Shown here one piece after another: positions 34,778 to 44,200 of a stretch of 64,000 bases of DNA. The translations under genes and the position numbers were made by a program. The stretch is taken from the NCBI GenBank assembly GCA_944323805.1, contig CALUTW010000003.1, forward strand, positions 84,594-148,593. Reading direction: 5' to 3'. Under the pieces are notes generated by a model. That model saw nothing but the letters and a program-made list of their open reading frames with translations, made no database searches and was not told the DNA's origin. The DNA comes from an uncultured Bacteroidales bacterium. GTDB taxonomy: Bacteria > Bacteroidota > Bacteroidia > Bacteroidales > UBA932. Position 1 is the first letter of the stretch. The number at the start of each line of letters is the position of its first letter.

Positions 34778-36235
34778 TTACCAGTTGTCCGTCCTGAAAG
34801 GATAGACCGGCAGATTGCGTGCACCTGTGAGGTTGCCCGGGCAGAAATCCCTGAAACAGTATCTGACTGCAACCGGGGACTGTACCTCGGAAGATTTTAC
34901 TGCGACACATTTCTTCCCGGGAATCACTCTTGCTTCAGCCGGATGGAAGATGCGGTCTTCTCCTGCAATCTCGAATCCGGTTATATCATGCCATGGGGAA
35001 AATCCCGAGGCGTCATTGTCGAAAAACAGCAGGATTTCATCTCCCTCCGGTTTCATCTCCCTGTAGACCGGACCTTCACATTCAATGCCGGCATACCCGT
35101 ATGTGCGGTTGAGGGCGAGGTATGCAAGCCTTTGTCCCACCTCTTTTTTCCGGCACGGGTGTATCTGGACATCTTCATACGGATAGACGAGGTCATTGGT
35201 GCAGACTATGCCCGATGAAGGTATTCCGCGTGCAGCCTTGAACTGTGCCTCTCTCAGCCTTGCGCCGGAAGTCCCGTCCCCGCCATAGAGATATGGGGCT
35301 ATTTCGACAATATAGAAAGGAAGCTCTCCCTGTCCCCAGAGTTCTCTCCATATGGAAACCATTGTCTGAAGTCTTTCCGCATAGGTGTCATGTCTCCCGA
35401 CATTTGATTCACCCTGATACCAGCAGAAGCCTTTGACAGTATAGTTGCGAAGCGGGTACAGCATGCCATTGTACATCGCGCATGGAGTGTGTGCATTCCA
35501 TCTGCCATCCTCCGGTGCCTCTGCAATACATTCGATGTCATCGTATCCGGCAGCAACGCCGTAAGGGAGCCAGCCTTCAAGGGTCGAGCCTCCCCAGCTG
35601 CAGTTGATGATCCCTACCGGGATTTCAAGCACTTCATGGAGCATCCGTCCGAAATGATATCCTGCAGCGGAGAACCATGCCGTGTTTTCCGGCGAACAGG
35701 TCTTCCATGCGCCGTCCACTTCATTTTGAGGGACAAGTGCCCCTGTCTTCGGGATAGTCGCCATCCTTATTCCTGTCATCCTTCCGGACAAGGCAATCTC
35801 CCCGGCGCTATCTTCCACCGGGCAGTCCCAGAATCCGGCCAGCGGCATTTCCATGTTGGACTGGCCGGAGCATAACCATACTTCACCGATGAGTATGTTC
35901 TCCAGCCGGATGCTGGAAATGATATTTTTACTTGTGGCTTTCTTCCCGTCCCGGATTTCGGATATCTCCAAGGTCTGCGGCTCAAGTCCTGCGACAGGGG
36001 TGTCGATGGAGATTATCCAGTGTCCGTCCGCATCGGCCGGGCATGTATAAGCCTTGCCGTTCCATTGCGGGACAGCAAGAATGGTGGAGCCCGGAGTAGC
36101 CGTGCCCCAGATATTCACGGAGGTCTGCTGCTGTAGTACCATGTTGTCCCCTATGATTTCCGGCAGCCGGATTTCAGCCTGGGATTGCATTAAAGCCAGA
36201 GCCCACAGCAAGGAAGCCACAAAGAATTTGCGCAT
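34778..36235 (-). CDS. SGNH-type carbohydrate acetylesterase (sialate O-acetylesterase-like)
   Basis: The product has 485 residues with signal peptide MRKFFVASLLWALALMQSQA. The catalytic serine is in EVWLCSGQSNMEMPLAG and the Asp/His pair in DVQIHPCRKKEVGQRLA. The block NCSWGGSTLEGWLP is typical of the sialate O-acetylesterase group. In this locus the probable substrate is O-acetylated mannan or its oligosaccharides rather than sialic acid, since no sialidase or NanA-type gene is near (inference). It follows the epimerase gene by 38 bp on the same strand. The start at 36235 is preferred over the ATG at 36247 for the cleaner signal. Confidence 0.83.
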   Translation of the reverse strand: MRKFFVASLLWALALMQSQAEIRLPEIIGDNMVLQQQTSVNIWGTATPGSTILAVPQWNGKAYTCPADADGHWIISIDTPVAGLEPQTLEISEIRDGKKATSKNIISSIRLENILIGEVWLCSGQSNMEMPLAGFWDCPVEDSAGEIALSGRMTGIRMATIPKTGALVPQNEVDGAWKTCSPENTAWFSAAGYHFGRMLHEVLEIPVGIINCSWGGSTLEGWLPYGVAAGYDDIECIAEAPEDGRWNAHTPCAMYNGMLYPLRNYTVKGFCWYQGESNVGRHDTYAERLQTMVSIWRELWGQGELPFYIVEIAPYLYGGDGTSGARLREAQFKAARGIPSSGIVCTNDLVYPYEDVQIHPCRKKEVGQRLAYLALNRTYGYAGIECEGPVYREMKPEGDEILLFFDNDASGFSPWHDITGFEIAGEDRIFHPAEARVIPGKKCVAVKSSEVQSPVAVRYCFRDFCPGNLTGARNLPVYPFRTDNW

Positions 36236-36273
36236 AGCTATTGTCATTTAAAGTGTTATCCGATGGTTGAATT

Positions 36274-37476
36274 TTATGTCCTTTCGATGATCTCCAGGCA
36301 CATGCGTCCGTTATGATACGGGCATTTCCAGAATCCGGCCTTGTCGTCATCGGTGTTGACGCTTCCGTCAGCCCTGAGACTCCAGAACCATTCCCCGCCT
36401 TCCCGGTCTATGATATGTCGTCTGATGAAATCCCAGCATCCCCCGGCCTTTTCCAGGGCATCAGTCCTGCCGGTAATCTGCCAGAGATTGAAATAGCCGA
36501 CAACGGTTTCTGCCTGTACCCACCAGTGTCTGTCCGCATCTATTGCACCTGCATCTCCGTGGAATTCATAGATCATGCCGCCTCCGGGAATATATCCTTC
36601 GGAAGCCGCATCGGCTATTGACTCCACTGCCGGGATTACAGATGACAGCATGTCAGGGTCTCCGAGCACTTCCGCTGCTTCATGCAGAAGCCACGAAGCC
36701 TCTATGTCATGCCCGTATGATACGATATTGTGGCTGCTATTCCAGTTCTCGTCGAAGAACAGCTGCAGATGTCCGCTGTTGCGGTCCAGTATTTTTTCGG
36801 TAAACAGGATAATGAGATTCCTGAGCTGTTTCGCGAGTTCCGGATCCTTCCATACTCGGTACAGTGCAGTATACGGTTCAAGGATATGGAGGTGCGTGTT
36901 CATTGTCTTGCACTCATTCAGGTCCTTTTCGCTCAGCCGCATGTCGTCAATTGTACTCCAGTCCTCTGCAAATGCTTCGAGATATCCGTTCCTGTCATGG
37001 TCGAAACTGTGATTCTCGATGTCGTGGAACAGTCTGACGGCATATTCGAGGGCTTCACTGTCGCCTGTTGCCCTTGCGTATTCGCTGAGTCCGTAGATGG
37101 CAAATCCCAGGGCGTAGATCTGCTTTTTCCTGTCGCATGGCCTTCCCTCCCGGTCAAGGCTCCAGTATACCCCGCCAAAGGTCCTGTCATAGAACCTGTC
37201 GATTATTTCCCTTTTCGCCCGGGTGGCGGTATCGAGATAGTCCTTTACTCCGGTAACCCTGTATGCGGCAGAGAACGTCCATAATATCCTTGCATTCAGG
37301 ATTGCCCCTTTCCCGGCCGTCTCTTCCTCGACGCCTTTCCCGGAGATTCCGGGCAGGAACCCTCCGTTCCTGGTGTCTTTCATTCTTTCCATCCAGAACG
37401 GGAGGATGTTTCCGGTAAGCTCGGAAAGCATCTCCTGTCTCATCTTGCTGATTCTTTCTGTCATTTCCGTGTCCAT
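36274..37476 (-). CDS. AGE-family epimerase, probable mannobiose/cellobiose 2-epimerase
   Basis: The product has 400 residues from the ATG at 37476 (or 396 from 37464). The (alpha/alpha)6-barrel markers are GAILNARILWTFSAAYRV, KKQIYALGFAIYGLSEYA, MNTHLHILEPYTALYRV, SYGHDIEASWLLHEAAE and HWWVQAETVVGYFNLW, with the catalytic histidines typical of cellobiose 2-epimerases. It would turn beta-1,4-mannobiose into mannosyl-glucose, the substrate of the GH130 enzyme. A longer frame reaching 37611 looks like a signal peptide but begins upstream of the promoter box at 37509-37516, so a cytoplasmic enzyme is the better reading. Confidence 0.9.
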   Translation of the reverse strand: MDTEMTERISKMRQEMLSELTGNILPFWMERMKDTRNGGFLPGISGKGVEEETAGKGAILNARILWTFSAAYRVTGVKDYLDTATRAKREIIDRFYDRTFGGVYWSLDREGRPCDRKKQIYALGFAIYGLSEYARATGDSEALEYAVRLFHDIENHSFDHDRNGYLEAFAEDWSTIDDMRLSEKDLNECKTMNTHLHILEPYTALYRVWKDPELAKQLRNLIILFTEKILDRNSGHLQLFFDENWNSSHNIVSYGHDIEASWLLHEAAEVLGDPDMLSSVIPAVESIADAASEGYIPGGGMIYEFHGDAGAIDADRHWWVQAETVVGYFNLWQITGRTDALEKAGGCWDFIRRHIIDREGGEWFWSLRADGSVNTDDDKAGFWKCPYHNGRMCLEIIERT

Positions 37477-37508
37477 GTCTATTGTCGTCCCTGTCTTCGG
37501 ATTGTCTG

Positions 37509-37516
37509 CAAATATA
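37509..37516 (-). promoter_or_regulatory. -7 box for the epimerase-esterase arm
   Basis: The minus strand reads TATATTTG, a full match to TAnnTTTG, 33-40 bases before the epimerase start at 37476. It rules out the longer upstream start. Confidence 0.65.
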
Positions 37517-37573
37517 ATATTATAAGGTAAACTGCGGCCTTCCCCATGCGATATTGTCGGAATGAACATAAAT

Positions 37574-37595
37574 AAATGATAAAAAAGTATCATTT
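37574..37595. promoter_or_regulatory. 8-bp perfect dyad, candidate operator
   Basis: AAATGATA and TATCATTT form a perfect inverted repeat with a six-base spacer in the gap between the divergent epimerase and AraC genes. It includes the word AAGTATCAT (37585-37593), which recurs at 38557-38565 ahead of the main operon promoter. It lies about 60-80 bases upstream of the epimerase -7 box, where an activator could bind. Confidence 0.45.
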
Positions 37596-37682
37596 TTGTT
37601 TTAATGGCCATATTTTAATAGGCGTATGGCAAGATTTACGGTTAATTTGAGTATTTTTACAGGACCGCATAATAACAGCACT

Positions 37683-38558
37683 ATGAGTGAAGTACTTGAA
37701 GAGATTACGCCCCTGTCTGAGAAGGACTGTTTCCATGTAGTCGACAGGCACAAGTCGGAGTTTACCTATCCTCTGCACCAGCACAAGGAGTATGAATTGA
37801 ATTTCGTTGAAAATGCCGCAGGCGTCAAACGCATAGTCGGGGACAGCGTCGAGGAAATAGGGGATTATGACCTGGTCCTGATATGTTCCGAGAATCTGGA
37901 GCATGTATGGGACAACGGCAGATGCGAGTCTCCGGATATCAGGGAAGTGACGATACAGTTCTCTCCGGATCTGCTGTCAGGGAGTCTGATGACCAAGAAT
38001 CAGTTTGCCTCGATCGGGAAGATGTTCCGTGCGGCGGACCATGGCATCTCATTTCCGATGCATGCCATAATGACCGTCTATCCGATTCTTGACGGGCTGG
38101 CGTCCGAGCCGGAAAGCTTCATGAGGTTCCTTAAATTCCTGAAAATCCTGTATGATCTGTCCAGAAGCGACTACAGGATACTTGCCAGCAGTTCCTTCTC
38201 GCATGCCGAGCGCAATCCGGAGAGCCGCAGGGTGCAGAAAGTCAAGCAATTCATAAATGACCATTATACGGAGCCTTTGAGGCTTGACGAGCTTGCCAGG
38301 CTGGTGGGGATGACACCGACTTCTTTCAGCCGCTTCTTCAAGATCAGGACCGGCAAGTCGCTGTCTGACTATGTCCTTGACATAAGGCTCGGCTTCGCGG
38401 CCAGGTCGCTTGTGGATACGACCAGGAATGTATCGGAAATATGCTTTGAATGCGGATTCAACAATCTTTCCAATTTCAACCGCATCTTCAAGAGCCGCAG
38501 GGGTGTGACACCTAAGGAATTCCGTGCGATGTACAAGAAAAACAAGGTGGTAGTATAA
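37683..38558 (+). CDS. AraC-family regulator of the mannan locus
   Basis: The product has 291 residues from the ATG at 37683; the opening MSEVLEEITPLSEKDCFHVV with FTYPLHQHKEYELNF is the normal start of a Bacteroides AraC group, so the ATG at 37626 is not favoured. The cupin sensor covers about residues 1-130. The DNA-binding part contains DELARLVGMTPTSFSRFFKI and ICFECGFNNLSNFNRIFKSR. It lies between the two arms of the locus and is probably its regulator. No hybrid two-component sensor or anti-sigma gene, the more common controllers of such loci, is present in the window. Confidence 0.9.
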   Translation: MSEVLEEITPLSEKDCFHVVDRHKSEFTYPLHQHKEYELNFVENAAGVKRIVGDSVEEIGDYDLVLICSENLEHVWDNGRCESPDIREVTIQFSPDLLSGSLMTKNQFASIGKMFRAADHGISFPMHAIMTVYPILDGLASEPESFMRFLKFLKILYDLSRSDYRILASSSFSHAERNPESRRVQKVKQFINDHYTEPLRLDELARLVGMTPTSFSRFFKIRTGKSLSDYVLDIRLGFAARSLVDTTRNVSEICFECGFNNLSNFNRIFKSRRGVTPKEFRAMYKKNKVVV

Positions 38559-38565
38559 GTATCAT
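38557..38565 (+). promoter_or_regulatory. second copy of AAGTATCAT, candidate activator half-site
   Basis: This 9-base word is identical to 37585-37593 in the dyad between the divergent genes. It sits 17 bases upstream of the -33 box of the main operon, a typical place for an AraC-type activator. It overlaps the last base pairs of the araC gene. Confidence 0.4.
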
Positions 38566-38582
38566 AATCGGATAATTAAGTA

Positions 38583-38614
38583 TTTGTTTGCCACTGCACC
38601 TCGGAGTACCTTTG
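38583..38614 (+). promoter_or_regulatory. promoter of the mannan operon
   Basis: TTTG at 38583-38586 and TACCTTTG at 38607-38614 are exactly 20 bases apart, the best match to the Bacteroidota promoter in the window. The first gene starts 31 bases after the -7 box. No further promoter was found up to 60196, so one transcript of about 21.6 kb is likely. Confidence 0.75.
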
Positions 38615-38645
38615 CATCGTCAACCACATAATTGATGATGCAAAG

Positions 38646-41180
38646 ATGAAACTGAACCTGACTTTCCTTGCATTAATCCTGCTGTTCATATCCGGAGCCT
38701 GCTCCAGTGACCATGGCAGATTCTTTACCGCTGAAAACGGCGCCTTTATTCCTGCGGAAGGGTATTCCGATGCCACATCATGCTATTATATAGGTACGAA
38801 TTTCTGGTACGGGGCGATTCTCGGCTCTGATACGGAATATGGCGACAGGCAAAGGCTTGCCGCAGAGCTTGATTCCCTGAAGTCCCTTGGAATCAGCAAT
38901 CTCAGGGTACTTGTCGGCGGAGACGGACCGGAGGGGATTCCCTCGCAGATAGAGCCGAGCCTCCAGACAGCACCGGGAGTATACGATGAGGATGTTTTTG
39001 AGGGACTCGACTGGCTGCTTGCCGAGATGGGCAGGAGAAAAATGTCGGCTGTCCTCTATCTTAACAATGCATGGGAATGGTCTGGCGGCTATGCCCGCTA
39101 TCTGGAATGGGCCGGAGCCGGAAAGGCTGTGCTGCCGTCAGTCGACGGATGGCCTGCCTACATGCAATATGCATCGCAGTTTGTCACATGCGATGCTGCA
39201 AAGGAACTTTTTGCTGACCATGTCCGGACAGTGGTTTCACGGGTCAATACCGTTACCGGTGTCCCGTATAAGGACGATCCGGCAATCTTCTCGTGGCAGA
39301 TAGCGAACGAGCCGAGATGCTTCTCCGGGGACGCGGAAGTCAAGGAGGCATTTGCGGACTGGCTGTGGTCGGTTGCAGCGCTTATCAGGTCCATTGACTC
39401 CAACCATCTGGTGTCGGCAGGAAGCGAAGGCTCCTGGGGCTGTGAAAATGACATGGAGCTGTATGAGAGGATACATTCATGTCCTGACATAGACTATATG
39501 ACAATCCATATATGGCCTTATAACTGGGGCTGGGTCAGGTCTGATTCCCTGCAGGAAGATTTGCCTGCGGCAATCGCGAAGACTGATGCATATATCGATG
39601 CCCATATTGCCGTGGCGGAAAAGTACGGGAAGCCTCTCGTCATAGAGGAATTCGGGTTCCCGAGGGATGGCTTCGCATTTGCCAAAGGCACACCGACGAC
39701 TGCCAGGGACGGATATTACAGGCATATCTTTGACAGGGTCATGGCGTCCAAGAGAGATTGCGGGGTCCTTGCCGGGGCCAATTTTTGGGGCTGGGGAGGA
39801 CTGGCGGAGCAGTCTGGAGAGGAAATGTGGAGTCCCGGGGATGATTATTGCGGGGATCCGGCACAGGAGCAGCAGGGGCTCAATTCCGTCTACCTGACTG
39901 ACAGAAGCACCCTTGATCTGATATGCGGTTCTGTCTCGGATCTGGATAGGATTGCCGGGGTTTCGGTAGAGCCGGTGCTGGAGAATGACTGGATGTACAC
40001 CGCAGGCAGGCCTGCAAGGCTGAGAGCCGCAGTGCGGACGGCATCCGATGCGGACATGACAGGGCGTGTAGCCCTTATCCTGATGACAGACAGGGGGGAT
40101 ACTTTATCTGTCCTGGAAAAGTCTCTGGGGGGGGCTTCTGCTGATACTCTCACATTCAGGCTGGATCTTGTCCCGGGCTTCTATAAAGTTGCGTTTTCTG
40201 CCGTATATGATAATGGGGACAGCACTGATGATGCTTCTGCAGCCTTTACATCGGAAACATTCAATATAGGCTGCGACCCTGAGAGGATATCTTCCCCTCA
40301 GGACAGCCATGATGATTTCGATGAGTTCTGGGCAGAAAGCCTTGCAGCCCTTGCCGAAATCGACCCGCAATACAGGCTGACTCTGCTGCCTGAACATTCT
40401 GATGAGATACGCAGGACATATCGGGTCGATATGAAATCATTCGGGGGAGAGCCGATATCAGGCATCTATATCGAGCCGGTAAAGGAGGGGAAGTACCCGG
40501 TTTTCATAAATTATATGGGATATGGGGCTACGGTGTGGTACAATGACCCATCTGCAAGACCTGAAGCGGCGGAATTCACTCTCTGTGTCCGCAATCAGGG
40601 ACTTAACCGCAGGCCTGGCGAGAAAGATGACTGGGTAGTGAGGGGACTGTCGGATAAGGATACCTATTATTACCGGGGGGCATTCATGGATGTGGTCAGG
40701 GCAATTGACTTTGTCGCATCGCGGGAAAAGGTCGACACATCCCTTATATTTGCCGAAGGCGGCAGTCAGGGCGGGGCATTTACCCTTGTTTCAGCCTCTC
40801 TCGATAAACGTATCAAAGGGATTGCCCCGTTCGTTCCTTTCCTGTCGGATTTCCCGGACTATTTCAGGATAGTACACTGGCCTGCCGATCCGGTCCTTGC
40901 AGAGGCACGGCGGCTCGGAATCAGTGAATCCGACCTTTACCGTACGCTTTCCTATTTCGATATCAAGAATTTTACGGACAGGATAACATGCCCTGTACTG
41001 ATGGGGTTCGGCCTTCAGGACGGGACATGCCCTCCGCATACAAATTTCTCGGGATACAATCTGATAACTTCTCCGAAAAGCTATGTGACCTTCCCTCTTG
41101 CAGGGCATCATGTCGAGACAGAGGCCGGCTGGTGGGCTGCACGGGATGCCTTTTTCGCGGGAATCATGGAAAATCTCTGA
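38646..41180 (+). CDS. bifunctional lipoprotein: GH5 (family 7-like) beta-mannanase fused to CE7 acetylesterase
   Basis: The product has 844 residues with a lipoprotein signal (LILLFISGAC). Residues about 40-420 are a GH5 barrel of the mannanase type: acid/base E222 in WQIANEPR and nucleophile E335 in LVIEEFGFPRDG. Residues about 430-540 look like a beta-sandwich linker. Residues about 545-844 are a CE7 (acetyl xylan esterase / cephalosporin C deacetylase) domain with S707 in EGGSQGGAF, D792 in GLQDGTCPP and H821 in LAGHHVE. All catalytic residues are present in both halves. It would remove acetyl groups and cut the mannan backbone at the cell surface or in the periplasm. It is the first gene of the operon. 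Confidence 0.88.
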   Translation: MKLNLTFLALILLFISGACSSDHGRFFTAENGAFIPAEGYSDATSCYYIGTNFWYGAILGSDTEYGDRQRLAAELDSLKSLGISNLRVLVGGDGPEGIPSQIEPSLQTAPGVYDEDVFEGLDWLLAEMGRRKMSAVLYLNNAWEWSGGYARYLEWAGAGKAVLPSVDGWPAYMQYASQFVTCDAAKELFADHVRTVVSRVNTVTGVPYKDDPAIFSWQIANEPRCFSGDAEVKEAFADWLWSVAALIRSIDSNHLVSAGSEGSWGCENDMELYERIHSCPDIDYMTIHIWPYNWGWVRSDSLQEDLPAAIAKTDAYIDAHIAVAEKYGKPLVIEEFGFPRDGFAFAKGTPTTARDGYYRHIFDRVMASKRDCGVLAGANFWGWGGLAEQSGEEMWSPGDDYCGDPAQEQQGLNSVYLTDRSTLDLICGSVSDLDRIAGVSVEPVLENDWMYTAGRPARLRAAVRTASDADMTGRVALILMTDRGDTLSVLEKSLGGASADTLTFRLDLVPGFYKVAFSAVYDNGDSTDDASAAFTSETFNIGCDPERISSPQDSHDDFDEFWAESLAALAEIDPQYRLTLLPEHSDEIRRTYRVDMKSFGGEPISGIYIEPVKEGKYPVFINYMGYGATVWYNDPSARPEAAEFTLCVRNQGLNRRPGEKDDWVVRGLSDKDTYYYRGAFMDVVRAIDFVASREKVDTSLIFAEGGSQGGAFTLVSASLDKRIKGIAPFVPFLSDFPDYFRIVHWPADPVLAEARRLGISESDLYRTLSYFDIKNFTDRITCPVLMGFGLQDGTCPPHTNFSGYNLITSPKSYVTFPLAGHHVETEAGWWAARDAFFAGIMENL
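40127..40134 (+). repeat. run of eight G inside the GH5-CE7 gene
   Basis: Eight G residues fall at codons 494-497, between the two catalytic domains. G runs elsewhere noticed in the window reach six. A one-base slip here would cut off the CE7 part and leave the GH5 domain intact. Confidence 0.8.
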
Positions 41181-41208
41181 AACTATTATTAACCCTAAAA
41201 TAAGTAAC

Positions 41209-44200
41209 ATGAAAAGTAAACTGATTACTTGCCTGGCGATGCTTGTCATGAGCATATCGCTTGCGGCCCAGACAAGAAGCGTGACAGGCGTTGTCACGTC
41301 TTCGGTTGACGGGCTTCCGCTCCCAGGCGTTGTCGTGACCGTACAGGACGACAACACCCGTTACGGCCTTACCGACCTGGACGGGAAATATATCGTTGCA
41401 AATGTCGAGAGCGGCGATGTCCTGGTATATACGATGATGGGATTCACAACCCAGAGTATCACTATCACTGACCAGACGGATGTCGATGTGATTCTTGCGG
41501 AAGAGGCCACCATGCTGGAGGAGACGATAGTCATCGGCTATGGCACTGTCAAGAAGAAAGACCTCACGGGGTCCGTTGCTTCTGTCAATTCGGATAAGCT
41601 TCAGGAGACCATCGCCACGAACGTGGACCAGATGCTGCAGGGAAAGGTGGCCGGTGTGCAGATTACGGCAAACTCGGGAGCCCCTGGCGCCGCCAGTTCT
41701 ATCCGTGTGCGTGGAGCCAGCTCAATCAACAATACAAACGAACCATTGTATATTGTGGACGGCATACCTTTCTCCGGAGCAGGAAACACTATCGGAGGCT
41801 TTGACTGGGCAGGCGGCTCCAACGGCCAGAATGTCGTGAATCCGCTTTCCACCATCGCCCCTTCAGACATAGTTTCCATCGACATCCTCAAGGATGCGTC
41901 TGCGACAGCAATCTATGGAGCGAACGGTGCGAACGGAGTCATCATAATCACTACCAGACGAGGTAATGCAGGCCGCGTAAACATCAACTATGACGGTTAT
42001 GTGACCGCGCAGATGATTACCAACAAGCTTCCTATGATGAATCTGCGTGAGTATGCTGAATATCAGATTGACCTGTGCGACGAGCTCGGACAGTCTGTCA
42101 GCGAGATGTACAAGGACCCTTCACTGCTCGGAGCCGGGACAGACTGGCAGGATGCCATCTTCCGTACAGCCCTGATGCATTCCCATTCTGTCTCCGTGAC
42201 AGGCGGTACTGAAAAGGTCAAGGTGGCTGCAAGCGGCGGTTATACGGACCAGGACGGTGTAATCATAGGTTCCGGATTTACCCGCTTCAATGCAAGGCTT
42301 AACGTCGATGCGACTATCCTGCCATGGCTTTCTGCCGGGGCATCCCTTGCATTTACCCATACCGATGAAGTCATCACAAACAACGACGGTACGGATGGAG
42401 TAGTGCTCCAGGCCCTTACAATGCAGCCAAGTGTCCCTGTGTACGACTTTGACGGGAGCTGGGCGGGACCCGAGACCGTGTATGGCGCATCTCAGTACAA
42501 TCCGGTATGGCTTGCAGAGATGAAGTCGAACGACTACAAGAGAAACCGTTCGATGGGAAATTTCTATCTGAGCATTGATCCTCTCAAGGGATTGAACATC
42601 AGGACTGAATATGGTTTCGACTATTCTGACAACAACAATGTCTGCTTCGTGCCGACATATTCGTTCGGGACACTTTCCAGCGATACGAACCAGATAATGC
42701 AGAGGGATGACCACTCAATCTACTGGATATGGAAGACCTATGCCAACTACAACAGGACTTTTGCGGCCAGGCATAATTTCGGGGCGATGCTCGGTTTCGA
42801 GGCATCCAGCTCTGTGTGGAACGGCCATCAGATTATCAAGCAGAACCTTTCTTCCGATGACATCCATGTGGTTACCACTGACGGCGAATTCGTGTCCAAC
42901 AACGGATGGAAGGACGGCTCGAAGATGGCCTCGGCATTCGGGCGACTCAATTATAATTACGATGAAAGATACTATGTGACAGGGACATTCAGGGCGGATG
43001 CATCGTCAAAGTTCGGACCTAACCACAAGTGGGGATATTTCCCGTCAGCCGCTCTTGCATGGAGGCTCTCAAATGAAAAGTTCTTTGCCGGGGCAAGGAA
43101 TGTAGTGAACGAGCTGAAGCTCCGTGCCGGCTATGGTATGGTAGGAAACTCCAATATCAATTCTTTCCTTTACAGCTCGAAGATGACTGCAATGAACACA
43201 TGGGAGGGAACGGGTTACTACATGGCGAATATCGCCAATCCGGACCTCAGATGGGAGGCATCCGAGCAATATAATGTCGGTATCGACCTCTCTTTCCTGC
43301 AGGGCAGGATTGCATTGACGGTGGATGCCTATCTGAAACAGTCAAAGGACCTGCTTCTCCAGCTTTCCGTGCCGTCATATCTCGGCGGTTCGACTACCTA
43401 TCAGGATATTGCGACTCCTATGGTAAATATGGGAAAGACAAGCAACAAGGGTATCGATATAAATCTTACGACACAGAATATCGTCAAGCCTAAGTTCAAC
43501 TGGTCATCGAATATCGTATTCTCCCTTAACAGGAACAAGGTCGTCGCCCTTAACAGCGAAACCCAGACCCTGTCCGGGAACATAGACTGGTGGTCGGGCT
43601 TCCAGACGGCAACGAAGATTATGGTAGACCAGCCTATCGGGGTATTCTACGGATATGAGGTCGAGGGACTTTTCCAGAGTACAGAGGAAATATTGGCGAG
43701 CCCCGTACAGGTCGAGGATCCGGCCAACCCGGGGACCAACCTTGTAAATAAGACAACCGGCGTATATCCTGGAGACATCAAGTTCAAGGACCAGAACAAT
43801 GACGGCTATATAGACGAAAAGGACCAGAAGGTAATCGGCGACCCTAACCCTGACTTCACTTTCGGTTTCAACAATACATTCATGATAGGCAACTGGGATA
43901 TTTCCCTTGCCCTTACCGGCTCAGTCGGGGCTGATGTGCTCAATTTTGCGAGATTCAGAACCGAGGGCATGACCTCCATCTGGGACAACCAGACATCGGC
44001 TGTCCTTGACCGCGCAAGAATCGGAGAGGACGGACGCCTGGTCCCGGGCACCGGATACTCAAAGAAATACGGATACATTGTCCCACGGGCAGCTACAAAT
44101 GACCCTAACCAGAACAACAGGATGAGCACCCGCTGGATAGAGGACGGTTCATATCTCCGTATCCAGAATCTCTCCGTTGCGTACAGGGTGCCTGCCAAAG

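Noticed and set aside
34778..36235. Sialic-acid metabolism role for the SGNH esterase
   Set aside because: No sialidase, lyase or ManNAc gene is near; all neighbours point to mannan.
37476..37611. Signal-peptide-like extension of the epimerase
   Set aside because: The region lies upstream of a TAnnTTTG box at 37509-37516, and the AGE partner of GH130 acts in the cytoplasm.
40093..40098. G6 runs here and near 40675 and 56876 as slippage sites
   Set aside because: Runs of six G recur in several genes of the window and are too short to stand out, unlike the G8 tract.
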